Assembly (NCBI RefSeq): GCF_963678635.1
Contig: NC_087066.1
Location: forward strand, 43,387,624-43,451,623
Direction of reading: 5' to 3'
DNA: 64,000 nucleotides
Origin: Symsagittifera roscoffensis
Lineage: Eukaryota; Xenacoelomorpha; Acoela; Convolutidae
How positions within the stretch are numbered: position 1 is the first letter of the stretch; every line of letters starts with the position of its first letter. Shown piece after piece: positions 23,251 through 35,060 of this stretch. The notes beneath the pieces are model-generated. The model was not told the origin of the DNA. It saw only the letters and a list, made by a program, of their open reading frames with translations, and ran no database searches. Made by a program: the position numbers and the translations under genes.

Positions 23251-25404
23251 TCTTTAATCGCTCGGTGCATTCTCGTGACTGCTTGTGGGAACTGATTTGG
23301 CCTCAAAAAAGGGGAAAAACTAAATCACCAGAAGTCAAATGTCTCCCAACTTTCGAAACTGGTTACTGCACTCTAAAAAGTACCCTATTCTGGTACAGTG
23401 TGGCAAAAGACTTTATCGCACGAAACAATTCCAAGTTTTGGTACTGATTCATTTTGTTAGCGATATTTTAGTTCCAACCACCAATAATGAGTAGGAAATT
23501 TGTCTTCGGGTGTGTTTTCGTTTTTCAAACTGTTTTTTTCCTTAAATTTAGATACTTTTAGTCAAATAAGTTGCGTGATATATTATAATGGAGCCCTTTC
23601 AGTCGTGATTCAAACAACATCGAAAAACCAAAACAGACTTAAGTGGTGAAAAAATATTGGTTTAATTTTTTTAGTCAAATTTTGGGAAAAAGAAGCGAGC
23701 CAGCAAATTTTTTAAATTCTAATAGAAGGATATGCTTTTATCTAAAGCGCAAAATTTATTTTATTCCGGGTAATTTTAGTTTTTGGCGCCTTTTTAGAGA
23801 TTCATAGCGCCTTTTCGAGACAAAAGTTCGCTGCAAAATATTTGACAATTTTTTAGAAAACTCTCCCGATTTTCTTATTTTTTCCTGTTTTTCTATTCGT
23901 TTGTCAAAAAAAGCAGTTGTTCAATATGCCTTATTTACTATAACTGTCAAGTATGCCTAAGCTCTAGGCGATCGTTTAGATCCTTGGATCATACCACCGA
24001 CAAAAACTGTTTTCCCGCAAAAAAAAAACTTTTTAGTTTGGACTCTAACTTTCTGAGCTCCCAAAAACAGGACGGTTGCGCTTGAAAACCGCACCGCTGG
24101 ATCCTATAGACTTTAGTCGATATCGTCGCTGAATAGTTTTAACAAAAGATGACTTTTTAAATCATAGTTTGAATTGGACATCTCTGTGGCCGACTACAAA
24201 GGTTTGAATCTTCGTCAGGCAGATGATCATGAAGTTGAAATTATATGTTCTGGGTGGTAGATAACAAAAAATTTCAGCCACTTTTTTCTTCACCAAACGA
24301 GGTCATCAGAATATTTGAAATTACAGGATTTCCTTCCAAGCTTGTCTGAATAATAATGGCTTTTATGCTTATTTTTGGCTTGTATTGATTTTTAAACGTT
24401 ATTTTTTTGCCATATGGTCCGTATACTTGGATTTGACAGTTCTCCATGTTTGTTTCAACGAGATAACCAATTATTGTTTCAAATTCCAGCACGACTGACA
24501 ATTTTGGCCTTTAAAAGGTCAACACATCATTTCTGAATTATAAAGAGAAATGCAGGAGCTGCATTGGCAAACGGCAAATTTTTCTGCTTTTTTGATTTTT
24601 TTTGCCCTGCAGCTTAAACTTGTCTCTTATAACTATTACAATATTTCATGCGTTTTTTCATTTCTTCGAACTCAATGGTGTCATCGGTTAGCGAAAGATA
24701 AGAAAATTACTCTTCTGCAATACTAGTCAACATATGGAAGGGAATTATGGAAGCTTTTTTCTATCCTTCCTTCATTGATTTCTCTCTAGCTTTCATTATT
24801 CATAAATTTCATTTCTTACTTTTCTAAGAGAAGCAGTTTTTGAATTGGTGTAACTCAACATAGCTTCTTCCCAAGCTTTCCATCTTTTGTTGGAACTGTA
24901 AAAAGAAATAAAGAAAAGATAGAGGAACCGTGCATTTATCTTTTCTTCGGACCATTTCCGGCTTTTCTTCGGACCATTTTTTTTCGGCAATTGACACCCA
25001 TATGGCCCCTCATTTCACACTAATACTTCATTTGAACCATTTTCGTCAACCATGCCTAAAATTTTTCAAACAGTGCCAAAACAATTTATTTTTTAACAGT
25101 GTAGTACGCGCTGAAGCAATTCATTTTTCAGGCCAAAATTTCTGCATAAAAAATCTGAAAACAGTACATTCGTCCAAAAACTGACCTTGCTGCAAATTGT
25201 CATTCTAGTGTTTCCGCTGAGCTCAAAAAAATCCGTATTAGCTGATCCAAAATTTTTTTACAAAAAATACTCCCCCAATTTTGTGCATCCAAACATAAAA
25301 TTTTTCTTAAGGCGCCAACATAACTTCATTTTGAGGAGGGGGTACCAAAATAACTCAATTTTTTGTTCAAAATCGTCCTAAAACCCAAAAATTGTGTTTT
25401 TGGC
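23251..25404. other. Gene-free stretch
   Basis: At about 23565-23630 there is a family A tail in reverse orientation (GCGTGATATATTATAATGG, TCAGTCGTGATTCAAAC). An 18-bp unit CTTTTCTTCGGACCATTT occurs twice at 24940-24979. A 75-codon minus-strand frame at 24274-24501 has no recognisable motif. Confidence 0.4.
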
Positions 25405-25700
25405 CAGGCGCGGATCTAGGAATTTCTCGAGGGAGGAGGCGGATTTTTTTGTCGATCTTTTTTTCTAGGTCGACCAAATTGATTTTCTGAGCTCCCCCCA
25501 GCCACTGTAAAGACCCTAATTTGATCAATTCTTCTGTGCCGCAGGCGAATTTTTGAAAAAAAGAAAGACGTTTTTAGGCACTTTTTGGAAAACTTCGACC
25601 AAAAAATTGCGTTCTTTCGGCGCGCGCTCCCCCGTCAAAATTATTATAGAGTGGCGCCGAAAGCTGTTTAGGAGGAGAATGTTAACTTAGTTCTGATTCA
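25405..25700 (+). repeat. Dispersed repeat family C, copy 2
   Basis: Homologous to 8848-9130 over nearly its whole length. It keeps GTGCCGCAGGC, CGGCGCGCGCTCCC and GAGTGGCGCCGAAAGC followed by TTTAGGAGG. Confidence 0.6.
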
Positions 25701-25919
25701 AATATTCAGTCAATTAGAATAGCCCGCAACCATGCTTCTCCGATTATCTATTATCTGGCAGTTGAGCGTTCACGGCGTAATAATATTCGACCATGTTGGT
25801 TTTTATTTACTTGTAGCTTTAAAATTCCAAAACAATTGATTATAATCCATTAAAAAATTATAGTCAAAAATTCCATTAAAATCTCATTCATGTTCAAACA
25901 ATTCAATAAATTTGAATTT

Positions 25920-26830
25920 TGATCCCTCTGTCTACAGCCTTCAAAAAAGTCTCTGGGGGAATGTTTGACCCCTATTTTGATTTTCTTTGTCGGTTTTTCA
26001 AAAACCACCCTCTCAAATCTGAGTTTTTGGTTTCAATGATTAGAACATTTTTGAAAAACTCTCTGCATGAGCATCTACGCCTTTTTTACACATAAAGATA
26101 TGGGCCTCGGAGTAGTCAATTTTTCTTTTTTGACCTTTTATAAACTTTTTTGAATACTCTCGAAAACTACCCTGTCATATTTGAGATTTTGCGTTCAATT
26201 CCAAGAAAAATTTGAGAGAAACTCATTTAATTATGTGACTATCCACAATTTTTTTCTGAAACCAAAAATTATGGCACTCGGAAAAGTCAGAATTTTGATT
26301 TTTTGACTTTTTTAAAAGTTATTGACGTTTCTCAAGAACTACCCTCCCAAATCCGAGATTCTGGGTTCAATCGAAAACACAGGCTGAGTGAGTTCTCTCT
26401 GCATAAGCGGCTACGCCCATTTTTTCAGACAAAATCTATGATTCTCGTAAGTGTCAAATTTTTGATGAGTTGATTAGTTTTTGGTCTGTTTTCTCCAATT
26501 ATCCTGCCAATTCTGATATCAACGGGTCAATCAAGACAGCACATTCTTGAAAACCTACCTTTATAAATAACTAAGCCCAGTTTATTTACCAAAAAAGTTA
26601 TGGCCTTGAAACAAGTCAATGTTTTGAATTTTTGACAATTTTGTGAGAGTTTTTTTGACTTTTCGAAAAACTCGATTTTGGTAATCTTCTCTGCTTGAGC
26701 AGCTCTAACCTGCTCTTTGCGGGAAAAAAAACTCAGGTAGTTTAGAATTTTTTTGTCTTTTTTTTAAGATTTTTTGGCTGTTTTTTTGAAAGTTTTTAAT
26801 TTGTCTTACAATTTACTCAATCTAATCTGA
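25920..26830 (-). repeat. Degenerate tandem array, family B, minus orientation
   Basis: A motif of the form ACTACCCTCCCAAATCCGAGA, followed by TTTTGGGTTCAAT, recurs at about 26003, 26162, 26335, 26505 and 26810, i.e. every 155-175 bp with one gap. Between these lie repeated TCTCTGCATAAGCGGCTACG-like and AAGTCAATTTTTTGATTTTTTGAC-like blocks. The reverse complement is the same unit as the array at 47500-48690 in the GALNT intron. Confidence 0.65.
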
Positions 26831-28490
26831 GTTCAACTGAAAAAACGGCTTGCGATAACGGTTACTTAGGAAAAATATTATCGCCTTGGGAAAATTGATA
26901 ATCTCAAAACTTTTTACTCTTCTGACTTTTTTTAGTGGAGAAATCACTAAAGTTTTGGGCAAAGTCCAATTTTTGAAATAACATTTTTGGCGCCGTATCA
27001 GTTTATCAACTTCATTCAAAATCAAATTCTTTCCTTTTTTGTGGTTTTTGTTTTTTAAAGTTACCTGTTTTGTAATATCTCAACTCATCGTATTAATTTC
27101 TTTTTGATCTAAAAATTATCACGGTCTTTAAAGAAACCTCTTCCAAATTTGAAGAATTTTTCTGATGACTTTTTAGTTAACTTATGTTCGTTATCGAAAA
27201 CAACTACAAACTTTTAATGGGGCAATAAAAATAAGCAGGGTTCCTCCGCGTCTTACACGTCATGTTCGATTTTAGACGAACGCTTATAATTAAAAACTTC
27301 TAAATATTTTGGTTATATACTTAGATTACGGCAAAATGGGCAAAATTTAATAAGTTCTCAAATGGCATAAAGTTATAAACTTTTCCAAAAGGCATAGAAA
27401 TTGAAAAATTTCCAAAGAGCTTTTACACTCTAACTTTTGAAAAGTGGCAAAAAGTATTAAGTAAGACGGCTCAAATCAGAGCAAAATCCTGAGTGTTCCA
27501 ACTGCCATTCAACTCGAAAAGTTTTTGGTATTAAGTATTGGCAAAATTATGAATTTAAGGCTGATCATATTAAAAATTAAGTGTTAAAATTTAAGTCGTG
27601 TATGGAATTAATAAAACTATTCAACTGCTTCAATTCATTTCAAAACGAATTTGTAGAGCGGGATATTTCGTGAATTAAAAAAACGAGCAGTTAAGACAGA
27701 ATCCTTGCAGGTTACTATAGTGGTGTGCACATCCGGCTGGGCCCATGCAGATCAAGAGATTGACACTCGGAGGGACCACAATTTTGACACTCGGAGGGAC
27801 CACAGAATAAAAAACACCACCTTGAGCATATATATTCCTTGCTTTCTTCAAAAATTGGAACAACTAGCTTAAAAATTATATTACCGGAAAATTCAACAGA
27901 AAGAAAAACAAAAAAAATTGCCTGAAAATTTTACAAGTTTTGGCAGATTTTTGAAATCTTATCCCAATATTCGTCAATATCAAGCAATAGGGCTTCGAAT
28001 ATATCTGTTTCACGTTTGAAATTATTGCGCTTTTGCTTATCATTTTCTTGTAATTTGTTGGCAAGTGAACAAACTAAGGCGTAAAAATTGTTTATGCACT
28101 TTGGGAAATAAGTTTTTTAATGTAATTTGGGAGTTATGCCATTTGGAAGTTAGCATAAATCTATAGTTTTTATTGATGTTATGCGATCGAAAAGCTTGAC
28201 GCTGATAATTGTGAAAACATTCAAATAGTTTAAAAAAAGCTTACTCGTTTTGTGACTGCGTTCAATTAAAGAACAATTACTGGCTCATGCCATAAACAAT
28301 CGATCATCAAAGTTGGCACCGCCTATTTATTAACTTCTTAAATGACACTCAGTCACGGTGCTTCAACTTACATTACTAATGTTTTGTCACAAAAAAAAAA
28401 CAATTGTGCATCGGTCTGAAATGTTTAAAAACAAATAACTTTTTTTTCGAAAAAGAAAGGTCTAGACTCTGAAAAGCAAGTTAAGTTTCA
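26831..28490. other. Gene-free stretch upstream of the transporter
   Basis: It contains a 21-bp unit TTGACACTCGGAGGGACCACA in two copies (27760-27780 and 27784-27804). The distal part would hold the SLC6 promoter. A possible acceptor (GTTTCAG) lies near 28491, so a 5' non-coding exon cannot be excluded. Confidence 0.4.
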
Positions 28491-28577
28491 GATTACGGCA
28501 ACCATTTTCTCAGTTGATTCTGTTAAGTAGCGAGAAATCAAAACCTGCGACCTGCAAAACCTGATTAGTTGATCTGT

Positions 28578-30380
28578 ATGACTTCGTCTGAGACGATTGA
28601 TCGTGAGGGCCGCAAAACATGGTCTGGACGATTCGACTTCCTGATGACGCTGGTAGGGTCCAGTGTTGGAACGGCCAATTTGTGGAGATTTCCTTACCTG
28701 TGTTACAAGAACGGGGGCGGCGTTTTCCTCATTCCATACTTTATTGCTCTCCTCGGAATCGGAATTCCGATATTTTTGCTTCAAGTAGCGCTCGGTCAGT
28801 TTATGTCACTTACTGGACCTAACGCATGGAATATTTACCCTTTGGCCAAAGGGCTGGGGTTCATTACTATGGTCATGACAGCTTACCTTGCATTGTACTA
28901 CGTTGTGGTAATTGCATGGGCTATTTACTACATCTACGCAGCTGTTGCGAATTCTCCAATGCCATGGACTGTTTGCGATGAGAGTTACGGTTCGAAATGT
29001 TACGATAGATCGTTGATTGCTAAGAATGTGAGCTCCTTAGATTCTTCGATGAAAGAGCCAGCCGAACTGTTCTGGACAAAGGGGGCGTTGAACTTGTCTG
29101 AGAGTATGGAGTCTATTGGGACCATACAACCTCACATGGCTCTCAGTTTGCTTGTCGCCTGGATTATAGTCTACCTCTGCATCATCCGGGGCATCAGATG
29201 GACTGGAAAGATAGTCTGGTTCACTGGTCTATTCCCTTACGTCATGTTACTTGTTTTATTTATTCGTGGAGTCACGTTACCGGGCGCGAGCAAGGGAATC
29301 ATGTACTACTTGCAGCCCGACTTCTCGAAGCTGTTGGAGGGTCAAGTTTGGCTGGATGCTGGAACCCAAATTATGTACTCCATGTCCTTGGGCGAGGGAA
29401 ACATCATAACTTTGGCCAGCTATAACCACTTCCACGTCAACTCGCTGCGGGACGCCATCATTTTCTCGGCAGTGAATTGTTTAACTAGCTTTTTCGGAGG
29501 TTTCTGCATCTTTGCGACATTGGGCTACATGGCACATGAGCGAGACATTCCAATTTCGGAGGTTTCGGACGGGGGTCCCGGTCTGACGTTTATCGCTTAC
29601 CCTACTGCTTTATCTCTTATTCCATACGGAGCCAAAGTGTTTACAGTTTGCTTCTTCCTCATGATTCTAATCCTCGGCATGGACAGTCAATTTGTGTTTC
29701 TCGAGGGACTTAGTTGCCAAATTCTGGACACTTTTCCCCGACATTTTAATTTCCGCTTCGCGCGTGCAATTTTGATCTCTTGCCTGTGTACACTTTTCTA
29801 TTGCATCGGTCTTATTTTCACTACTAATGCCGGCATGTATTACTTCCAAATTTTCGATTTTTACTCTGTCAGCGGCGCTGCTCTGCTTTTCCTCTGCTTC
29901 GGACAATGCTTCACGATTGCTTACCTCTACGGCGGTCGGCGATTCCTCAACGACGTGGAGTCCATGTTTCCATTAGGAATCGTGAGGCCATACCTCATGG
30001 TCTCGTGGTACATTGCCACTCCAATACTTTGTGTGGCCATAGCCATTCTCTACTGGGCCACTTACAAGCCCCTAACTTACGGCCAATACACTTACCCTGG
30101 ATGGAGTGTTGCACTTGGATGTTTACTCGCGGTGCCGACCATCTTCGCAGTTCCACTGGCCGGAATTCTAGAGTTGTTCAAACACCGGAATCAGATAGGC
30201 CAAGTCAAGATAGCTGTTCTTAAGAAGCACCAAATTCACCACAAAAGCGAGCAGCCCTACAGTATTGCACAGGCGGAAGTCCACCATAAAGAGAGTTCAA
30301 ATATGTCGGAAAAAATGCATCAGGACTACATGATGAGTACGGACGAGAATCCAGCGGTAGAAATGGTCTCTAAATGTTGA
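28578..30380 (+). CDS. SLC6-family sodium/chloride-dependent neurotransmitter or amino-acid transporter
   Basis: A single uninterrupted frame gives about 600 residues, normal for SLC6, with 12 predicted membrane helices. The start is the ATG at 28578 (MTSSETIDRE). Family landmarks are NLWRFPYLCYKNGGG in TM1 (35-48), the extracellular loop between TM3 and TM4 with PMPW and NxS sites, WLDAGTQIMYSMSLGEGN in TM6, GPGLTFIAYPTAL, and GMDSQFVFLEGL in TM8. Gly31 sits where monoamine transporters have Asp, so an amino acid or GABA-like substrate is more likely than a monoamine (inference). Two normally conserved sites differ: Ala33 replaces the glycine before the sodium-site Asn34, and Gln69 replaces the TM2 glutamate in LLxVALGQ. 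The C-terminal tail is His-rich. The lack of introns is notable beside its multi-exon neighbours, and a retrogene origin is possible. Confidence 0.93.
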   Translation: MTSSETIDREGRKTWSGRFDFLMTLVGSSVGTANLWRFPYLCYKNGGGVFLIPYFIALLGIGIPIFLLQVALGQFMSLTGPNAWNIYPLAKGLGFITMVMTAYLALYYVVVIAWAIYYIYAAVANSPMPWTVCDESYGSKCYDRSLIAKNVSSLDSSMKEPAELFWTKGALNLSESMESIGTIQPHMALSLLVAWIIVYLCIIRGIRWTGKIVWFTGLFPYVMLLVLFIRGVTLPGASKGIMYYLQPDFSKLLEGQVWLDAGTQIMYSMSLGEGNIITLASYNHFHVNSLRDAIIFSAVNCLTSFFGGFCIFATLGYMAHERDIPISEVSDGGPGLTFIAYPTALSLIPYGAKVFTVCFFLMILILGMDSQFVFLEGLSCQILDTFPRHFNFRFARAILISCLCTLFYCIGLIFTTNAGMYYFQIFDFYSVSGAALLFLCFGQCFTIAYLYGGRRFLNDVESMFPLGIVRPYLMVSWYIATPILCVAIAILYWATYKPLTYGQYTYPGWSVALGCLLAVPTIFAVPLAGILELFKHRNQIGQVKIAVLKKHQIHHKSEQPYSIAQAEVHHKESSNMSEKMHQDYMMSTDENPAVEMVSKC

Positions 30381-30533
30381 ACGAAAATTACAGAAACTAA
30401 CCGGTTTATTATTCTGTATCCCGTTTTAATTAAGTCAGTCATTGGAATTTTGCATTCTAAGTTTTTAGATATTTGCAAAAACTAACAATTGATTTTCAGT
30501 ATTGAATGATAATATTGTCAGCGTGACAGAAAA

Positions 30534-30539
30534 AATAAA
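30534..30539 (+). terminator. Candidate polyadenylation signal of the SLC6 gene
   Basis: AATAAA lies about 155 bp after the TGA stop at 30378-30380. It is the first canonical hexamer after the stop. In AT-rich DNA such a match is weak evidence by itself. Confidence 0.45.
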
Positions 30540-31968
30540 ACATTTAAAATGGGGAGAGGAGAAAACATGTTTAAGCAGCGTTTTATACAGGTAACTCTTT
30601 GAGTATGTTTTATCATTGTTTTCATTAGAACATTTTAGGGTTGAATTCTAAATCTGAAAATTAATTGACCAATTTAATAAGAAGCGGGGAAACTTCAAAC
30701 AAATGCAAACTTCAAATGCTGCTTCGAAGAGTTTTTTTGACGCATAGTAACGATACTTTTGGTACAATTTTTTGTGACGTTCAAAACAACTGAGCATTGA
30801 AAAATTCGAGAAATGAGCAGATTTGATTAATTGTTTTTTTTAGTATTTTTTTATTCGAACACTTTTTAACTTTTTTGAGGTTTTTTTTTCTAACGAAAAC
30901 ACCAAATTGCCAACCCTGGAAGGTGCTGATGGTCTCATAAAGACAATTTAGAAACGAAGCAGTTTAATTATTTGTTGCAGAATTGAACTATGTCTTTTTG
31001 CATCGGCAAAACCAATTTGTATAGCAAGAGTTTTAAAAAATTTTCAGCAGCATTGATGTGTTTTGCAGCTATCAAGAACAACAGATATGAGTTGTAGTTT
31101 TGTGGCCAGGTGTTGGGTTTCTGAAGTTGAAAATTTTTCCTATCAGTTTTCGATTTTGAGAGGGTTTTGCATTTTTGCGAACGGGAAAAAGAATGCCAAC
31201 GTCATTAGTCAGTTTTTAAGGTCTAAAAACAAAGTTGAGGGTTGGCGATTCAGATTTTAGGGTTATTATTTCAGTTTAAACAAAAATTGTAGTTTCTGAG
31301 TTAAGAAATTGGGTTTTTCAGTCAAAATTAAAAAAACAGAGGCGACGCAGCTTAAATAAGATAACTTCTAATTTTACAAAGCACGGCGGTTTTTGTTCAA
31401 AGGTTTTAGGTTTCAGGGCTATATTTTAGATAACAAAACAAACATAAACAAAAAATTTCCCAATTTTTTTCGTTTCCACAAAATTGATTTAACCTTTTAT
31501 CAGTTCTTCTTTAAAATTTCCCGTGATAATCGAAGTGGTTATGTTTAACGTTACAAAAATTTAAATAACATTACAAACATTAGCCTATCAGTGTAAAATA
31601 CCAAACCAAATCTCTATAACGTCACATAAATTTTAAGTGGAAAACAAACTTACAGATGTTATTTAAATGATCACTAATACCAAGAAGATCATTTTAGCGT
31701 TTCATCTCAGTACCCAATTCAAATCAAGCAAGCTTGATTTGAATTTGTTTCATTGTGATATGTTTTGCAATTCATATGTTTAAAAACAATACTTATTCAG
31801 TTTTTTTTTGCGAAAAAGATTATTGCTTTCGAATTACATGTGTACCGAAGAACAAGCCAACAAATCCGTCGAATCTAATTTGCAACTCAACTCAGCTCAA
31901 AATTATTTAGATTAGTGGTCAATTAAAAACATTAAAACTAACAACCTTAAAATCGAAAAACTTATCTC
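30540..31968. other. Gene-free AT-rich stretch
   Basis: Only short open frames without motifs. I see no repeat copy that I can align elsewhere in the window and no RNA gene. Confidence 0.4.
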
Positions 31969-34119
31969 TGATATAGCTGTGCTATTGTTGAATTCGTCAC
32001 ACAGACCTATGCTCAACTTCCCAACATTTCAACATAGCACAAAGGGCAACAACTCAAGCAAGACAATGGCAAATTCCTACATGCCTAAGTCAGTTTAACG
32101 AAAGACATTTATTTAACGAAAGGATACAAAAAGTGAACAACATCGTCGCCTATTTGAAAGAAGCAATCAAAATTTAGAAAAAAAATTCTAAACGGATGAA
32201 ACTATGGTATTGCTTTGACCTCTATGTTTTGTGATAAAAAAATTCCAGCTTTTCAACTCAATTTCTGATTGCTCGAACTGTGAGCCAACAATTTTTAAAT
32301 TTAATTTTCTATTGTTCAAACAGCATAAAACTAACTAGCAGAATCGTGATTTTTCCCGTCGCGCCAGCGTGCTATGAGCTTGTCAACAGAGAGTAGGACT
32401 CCACGGCAAAAAACAGCTCTAATTTTCGTAAAGCGGCGTAGAGAGCCCATCGGCAACCTCAAACCAAGAGCTTAAAATAGTCAGCTTAAGAGTTGTTGAC
32501 CAATTGAATAAATTTAGAACTAACCCGATTAGTTTTCTTTTTTTTACAATTTTTTTTTCGTTTTCATTGAAGCCAACAGCTAAGTTTTCAAGTCAAACTG
32601 AAAAAAGGATCTCGAATAGCGCTTAATAAGAATCAAAACCTTTTGATAAGTATTCCCTTCGAATCTGATGAGTGTTTGGAATCACCATCTCAAAAAGTGT
32701 TTCAGAATTGTTTTAATTTTTGCTTGGCGTATTTGATCTCATAATTTCTTTTAAAAAAATTGAAGGAAAATTATGTTCAACTTTTCATTACTTCTCTTGC
32801 ATTTTTAAGTAGGGTTTCATAATTTTGCTGCTGCCTGTTTGTTGACAGAGAGGCGAAGCCGAGCTTCGCAACACTAGCAATACAACGCAAGCTTAGACTT
32901 GCATCAAAATTTCGACGGATTCCAGTAAATGTGATGAAAACCACAAATTATATAGAGGCAAAGCTGAGCGTAGCATTACTTGCAAAAATACAACAAGGAA
33001 TGACTGTGATTAAGATCAAATAAAAAGAAAAATCAGAAATTGAAAAAACCTGATATAGCTGTGCTATTGTTGAATTCGTCACACAGACCTATGCTCAACT
33101 TCCCAACATTTCAACATAGCACAAAGGGCAACAACTCAAGCAAGACAATGGCAAATTCCTACATGCCTAAGTCAGTTTAACGAAAGACATTTATTTAACG
33201 AAAGGATACAAAAAGTGAACAACATCGTCGCCTATTTGAAAGAAGCAATCAAAATTTAGAAAAAAAATTCTAAACGGATGAAACTATGGTATTGCTTTGA
33301 CCTCTATGTTTTGTGATAAAAAATTCCAGCTTTTCAACTCAATTTCTGATTGCTCGAACTGTGAGCCAACAATTTTTAAATTTAATTTTCTATTGTTCAA
33401 ACAGCATAAAACTAACTAGCAGAATCGTGATTTTTCCCGTCGCGCCAGCGTGCTATGAGCTTGTCAACAGAGAGTAGGACTCCACGGCAAAAAACAGCTC
33501 TAATTTTCGTAAAGCGGCGTAGAGAACCCATCGGCAACCTCAAACCAAGAGCTTAAAATAGTCAGCTTAAGAGTTGTTGACCAATTGAATAAATTTAGAA
33601 CTAACCCGATTAGTTTTCTTTTTTTTTACAATTTTTTTTTCGTTTTCATTGAAGCCAACAGCTAATTTTTCAAGTCAAACTCGAATAGCGCTTAATAAGA
33701 AACAAAACCTTTTGGTAAGTATTCCCTTCGAATCTGATGAGTGTTTGGAATCACCATCTCAAAAAGTGTTTCAGAATTGTTTTAATTTTTGCTTGGCGTA
33801 TTTGATCTCATAATTTCTTTTTAAAAAATTGAAGGAAAATTATGTTCAACTTTTCATTACTTCTCTTGCATTTTTAAGTAGGGTTTCATAATTTTGCTGC
33901 TGCCTGTTTGTTGACAGAGAGGCGAAGCCGAGCTTCGCAACACTAGCAATACAACGCAAGCTTAGACTTGCATCAAAATTTCGACGGATTCCAGTAAATG
34001 TGATGAAAACCACAAACTATATAGAGGCAAAGCTGAGCGTAGCATTACTTGCAAAAATACAACAATGAATGACTGTGATTAAGATCAAATAAAAAGAAAA
34101 ATCAGAAACTGAAAAAACC
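31969..34119 (+). repeat. Near-identical ~1.07-kb tandem duplication
   Basis: Unit 1 (31969-33050) and unit 2 (33051-34119) both begin TGATATAGCTGTGCTATTG and end near AGAAA(T/C)TGAAAAAACC. They differ by a handful of substitutions and small indels, including about 13 bp missing in unit 2 near 33680. Each unit contains a perfect hairpin, GCGAAGC-CGA-GCTTCGC, and a second related block, GAGGCAAAGCTGAGCGTAGCA. No protein is encoded. Confidence 0.9.
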
Positions 34120-34171
34120 TTCAAAAGTCATTTTGTCATAAAACATTTCAAAAGTCATTTTGTCATAAAAC
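34120..34171 (+). repeat. 26-bp unit in two tandem copies
   Basis: TTCAAAAGTCATTTTGTCAT plus AAAACA is repeated exactly at 34120-34145 and 34146-34171, directly after the large tandem duplication. Confidence 0.8.
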
Positions 34172-34449
34172 ATAAAAATTGCAAGAAAACCTAAATAGTA
34201 GGGAACAAATTTCCTGCACATTAAAAACTTTATAAGGACTTTTCGGAATGCTAGAAAGAAGCAGGATTTTCAATAAATTCCTTCTGAGGGAACGAAAATG
34301 GCAAAAGTAAGCAGAGAGGCAAAAACCTGCATTAGCCGAAAATTTTGAGGTAGCAGAAAAAAATTCCTACTAAACTACAACTCCCGGGCTCTTTTAGTAA
34401 GCATTGGCTTTTCAGCAACTTAGGAGAAAAGTGATTTTTCAAAAAATCG

Positions 34450-35060
34450 ATGTACGGGAACTAAACCGACAATAATAAACAGACGGAAGATAGTCCAAAA
34501 AAGATCATCAGCCGGACTGGAAGCACAAGCTTTTGCCGTTTCAAGCAGATGGTGTTACCTCTCCAAATGCGCCGAGTTATCAACAGAATTTGAATTTATA
34601 ATAAGGGAAGCATATGAGTGAGCCCAAGTTCCAGGAGTGAGTCCTGTGAACAAAGTTATTTACGGAAAAAAGCCTAGTATCCAATTGCAAAACCATGGCT
34701 AACGGCAAGGGTAAAAACATTAAAAATCATGTCTTCAGAAGTTTCATAAATTTGTACAGACTGATGCTCAATTTCAGGAAAAATCAGTCGAAAAAACTCA
34801 CAGTGATAGTAAAGCATTCATTAGTGTTTACCGGCTGGCCATTCAGCCGACAAAACAGGCATAAAATGTTTGCTTTTGATGCACATATAACCGAAAAGAT
34901 CGAACTTTTGTGTTTATTCAAAAGAAGACTTACACTAGCAGACGGCTTGGTATAATTTAGATTCGCCAAAAAAACAAGTTATCGATTCTTAATAATATCG
35001 ACAAGATTTTACATGAAAGATGTAATTATGTTGTCGCCCCTGCTCAAGCAAAATTCATAA
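34450..35060 (+). pseudogene. Possible retroelement integrase C-terminal relic
   Basis: Pieces of several plus-strand frames read FEFIIREAYE, a stop, then AQVPGVSPVNKVIYGKKPSI, which resembles the AYN...GxSPFxxVYGxxP segment after the catalytic core of LTR-element integrases. The following 80 codons are basic. The frame is broken by many stops. This is a weak, motif-level resemblance only. Confidence 0.3.
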
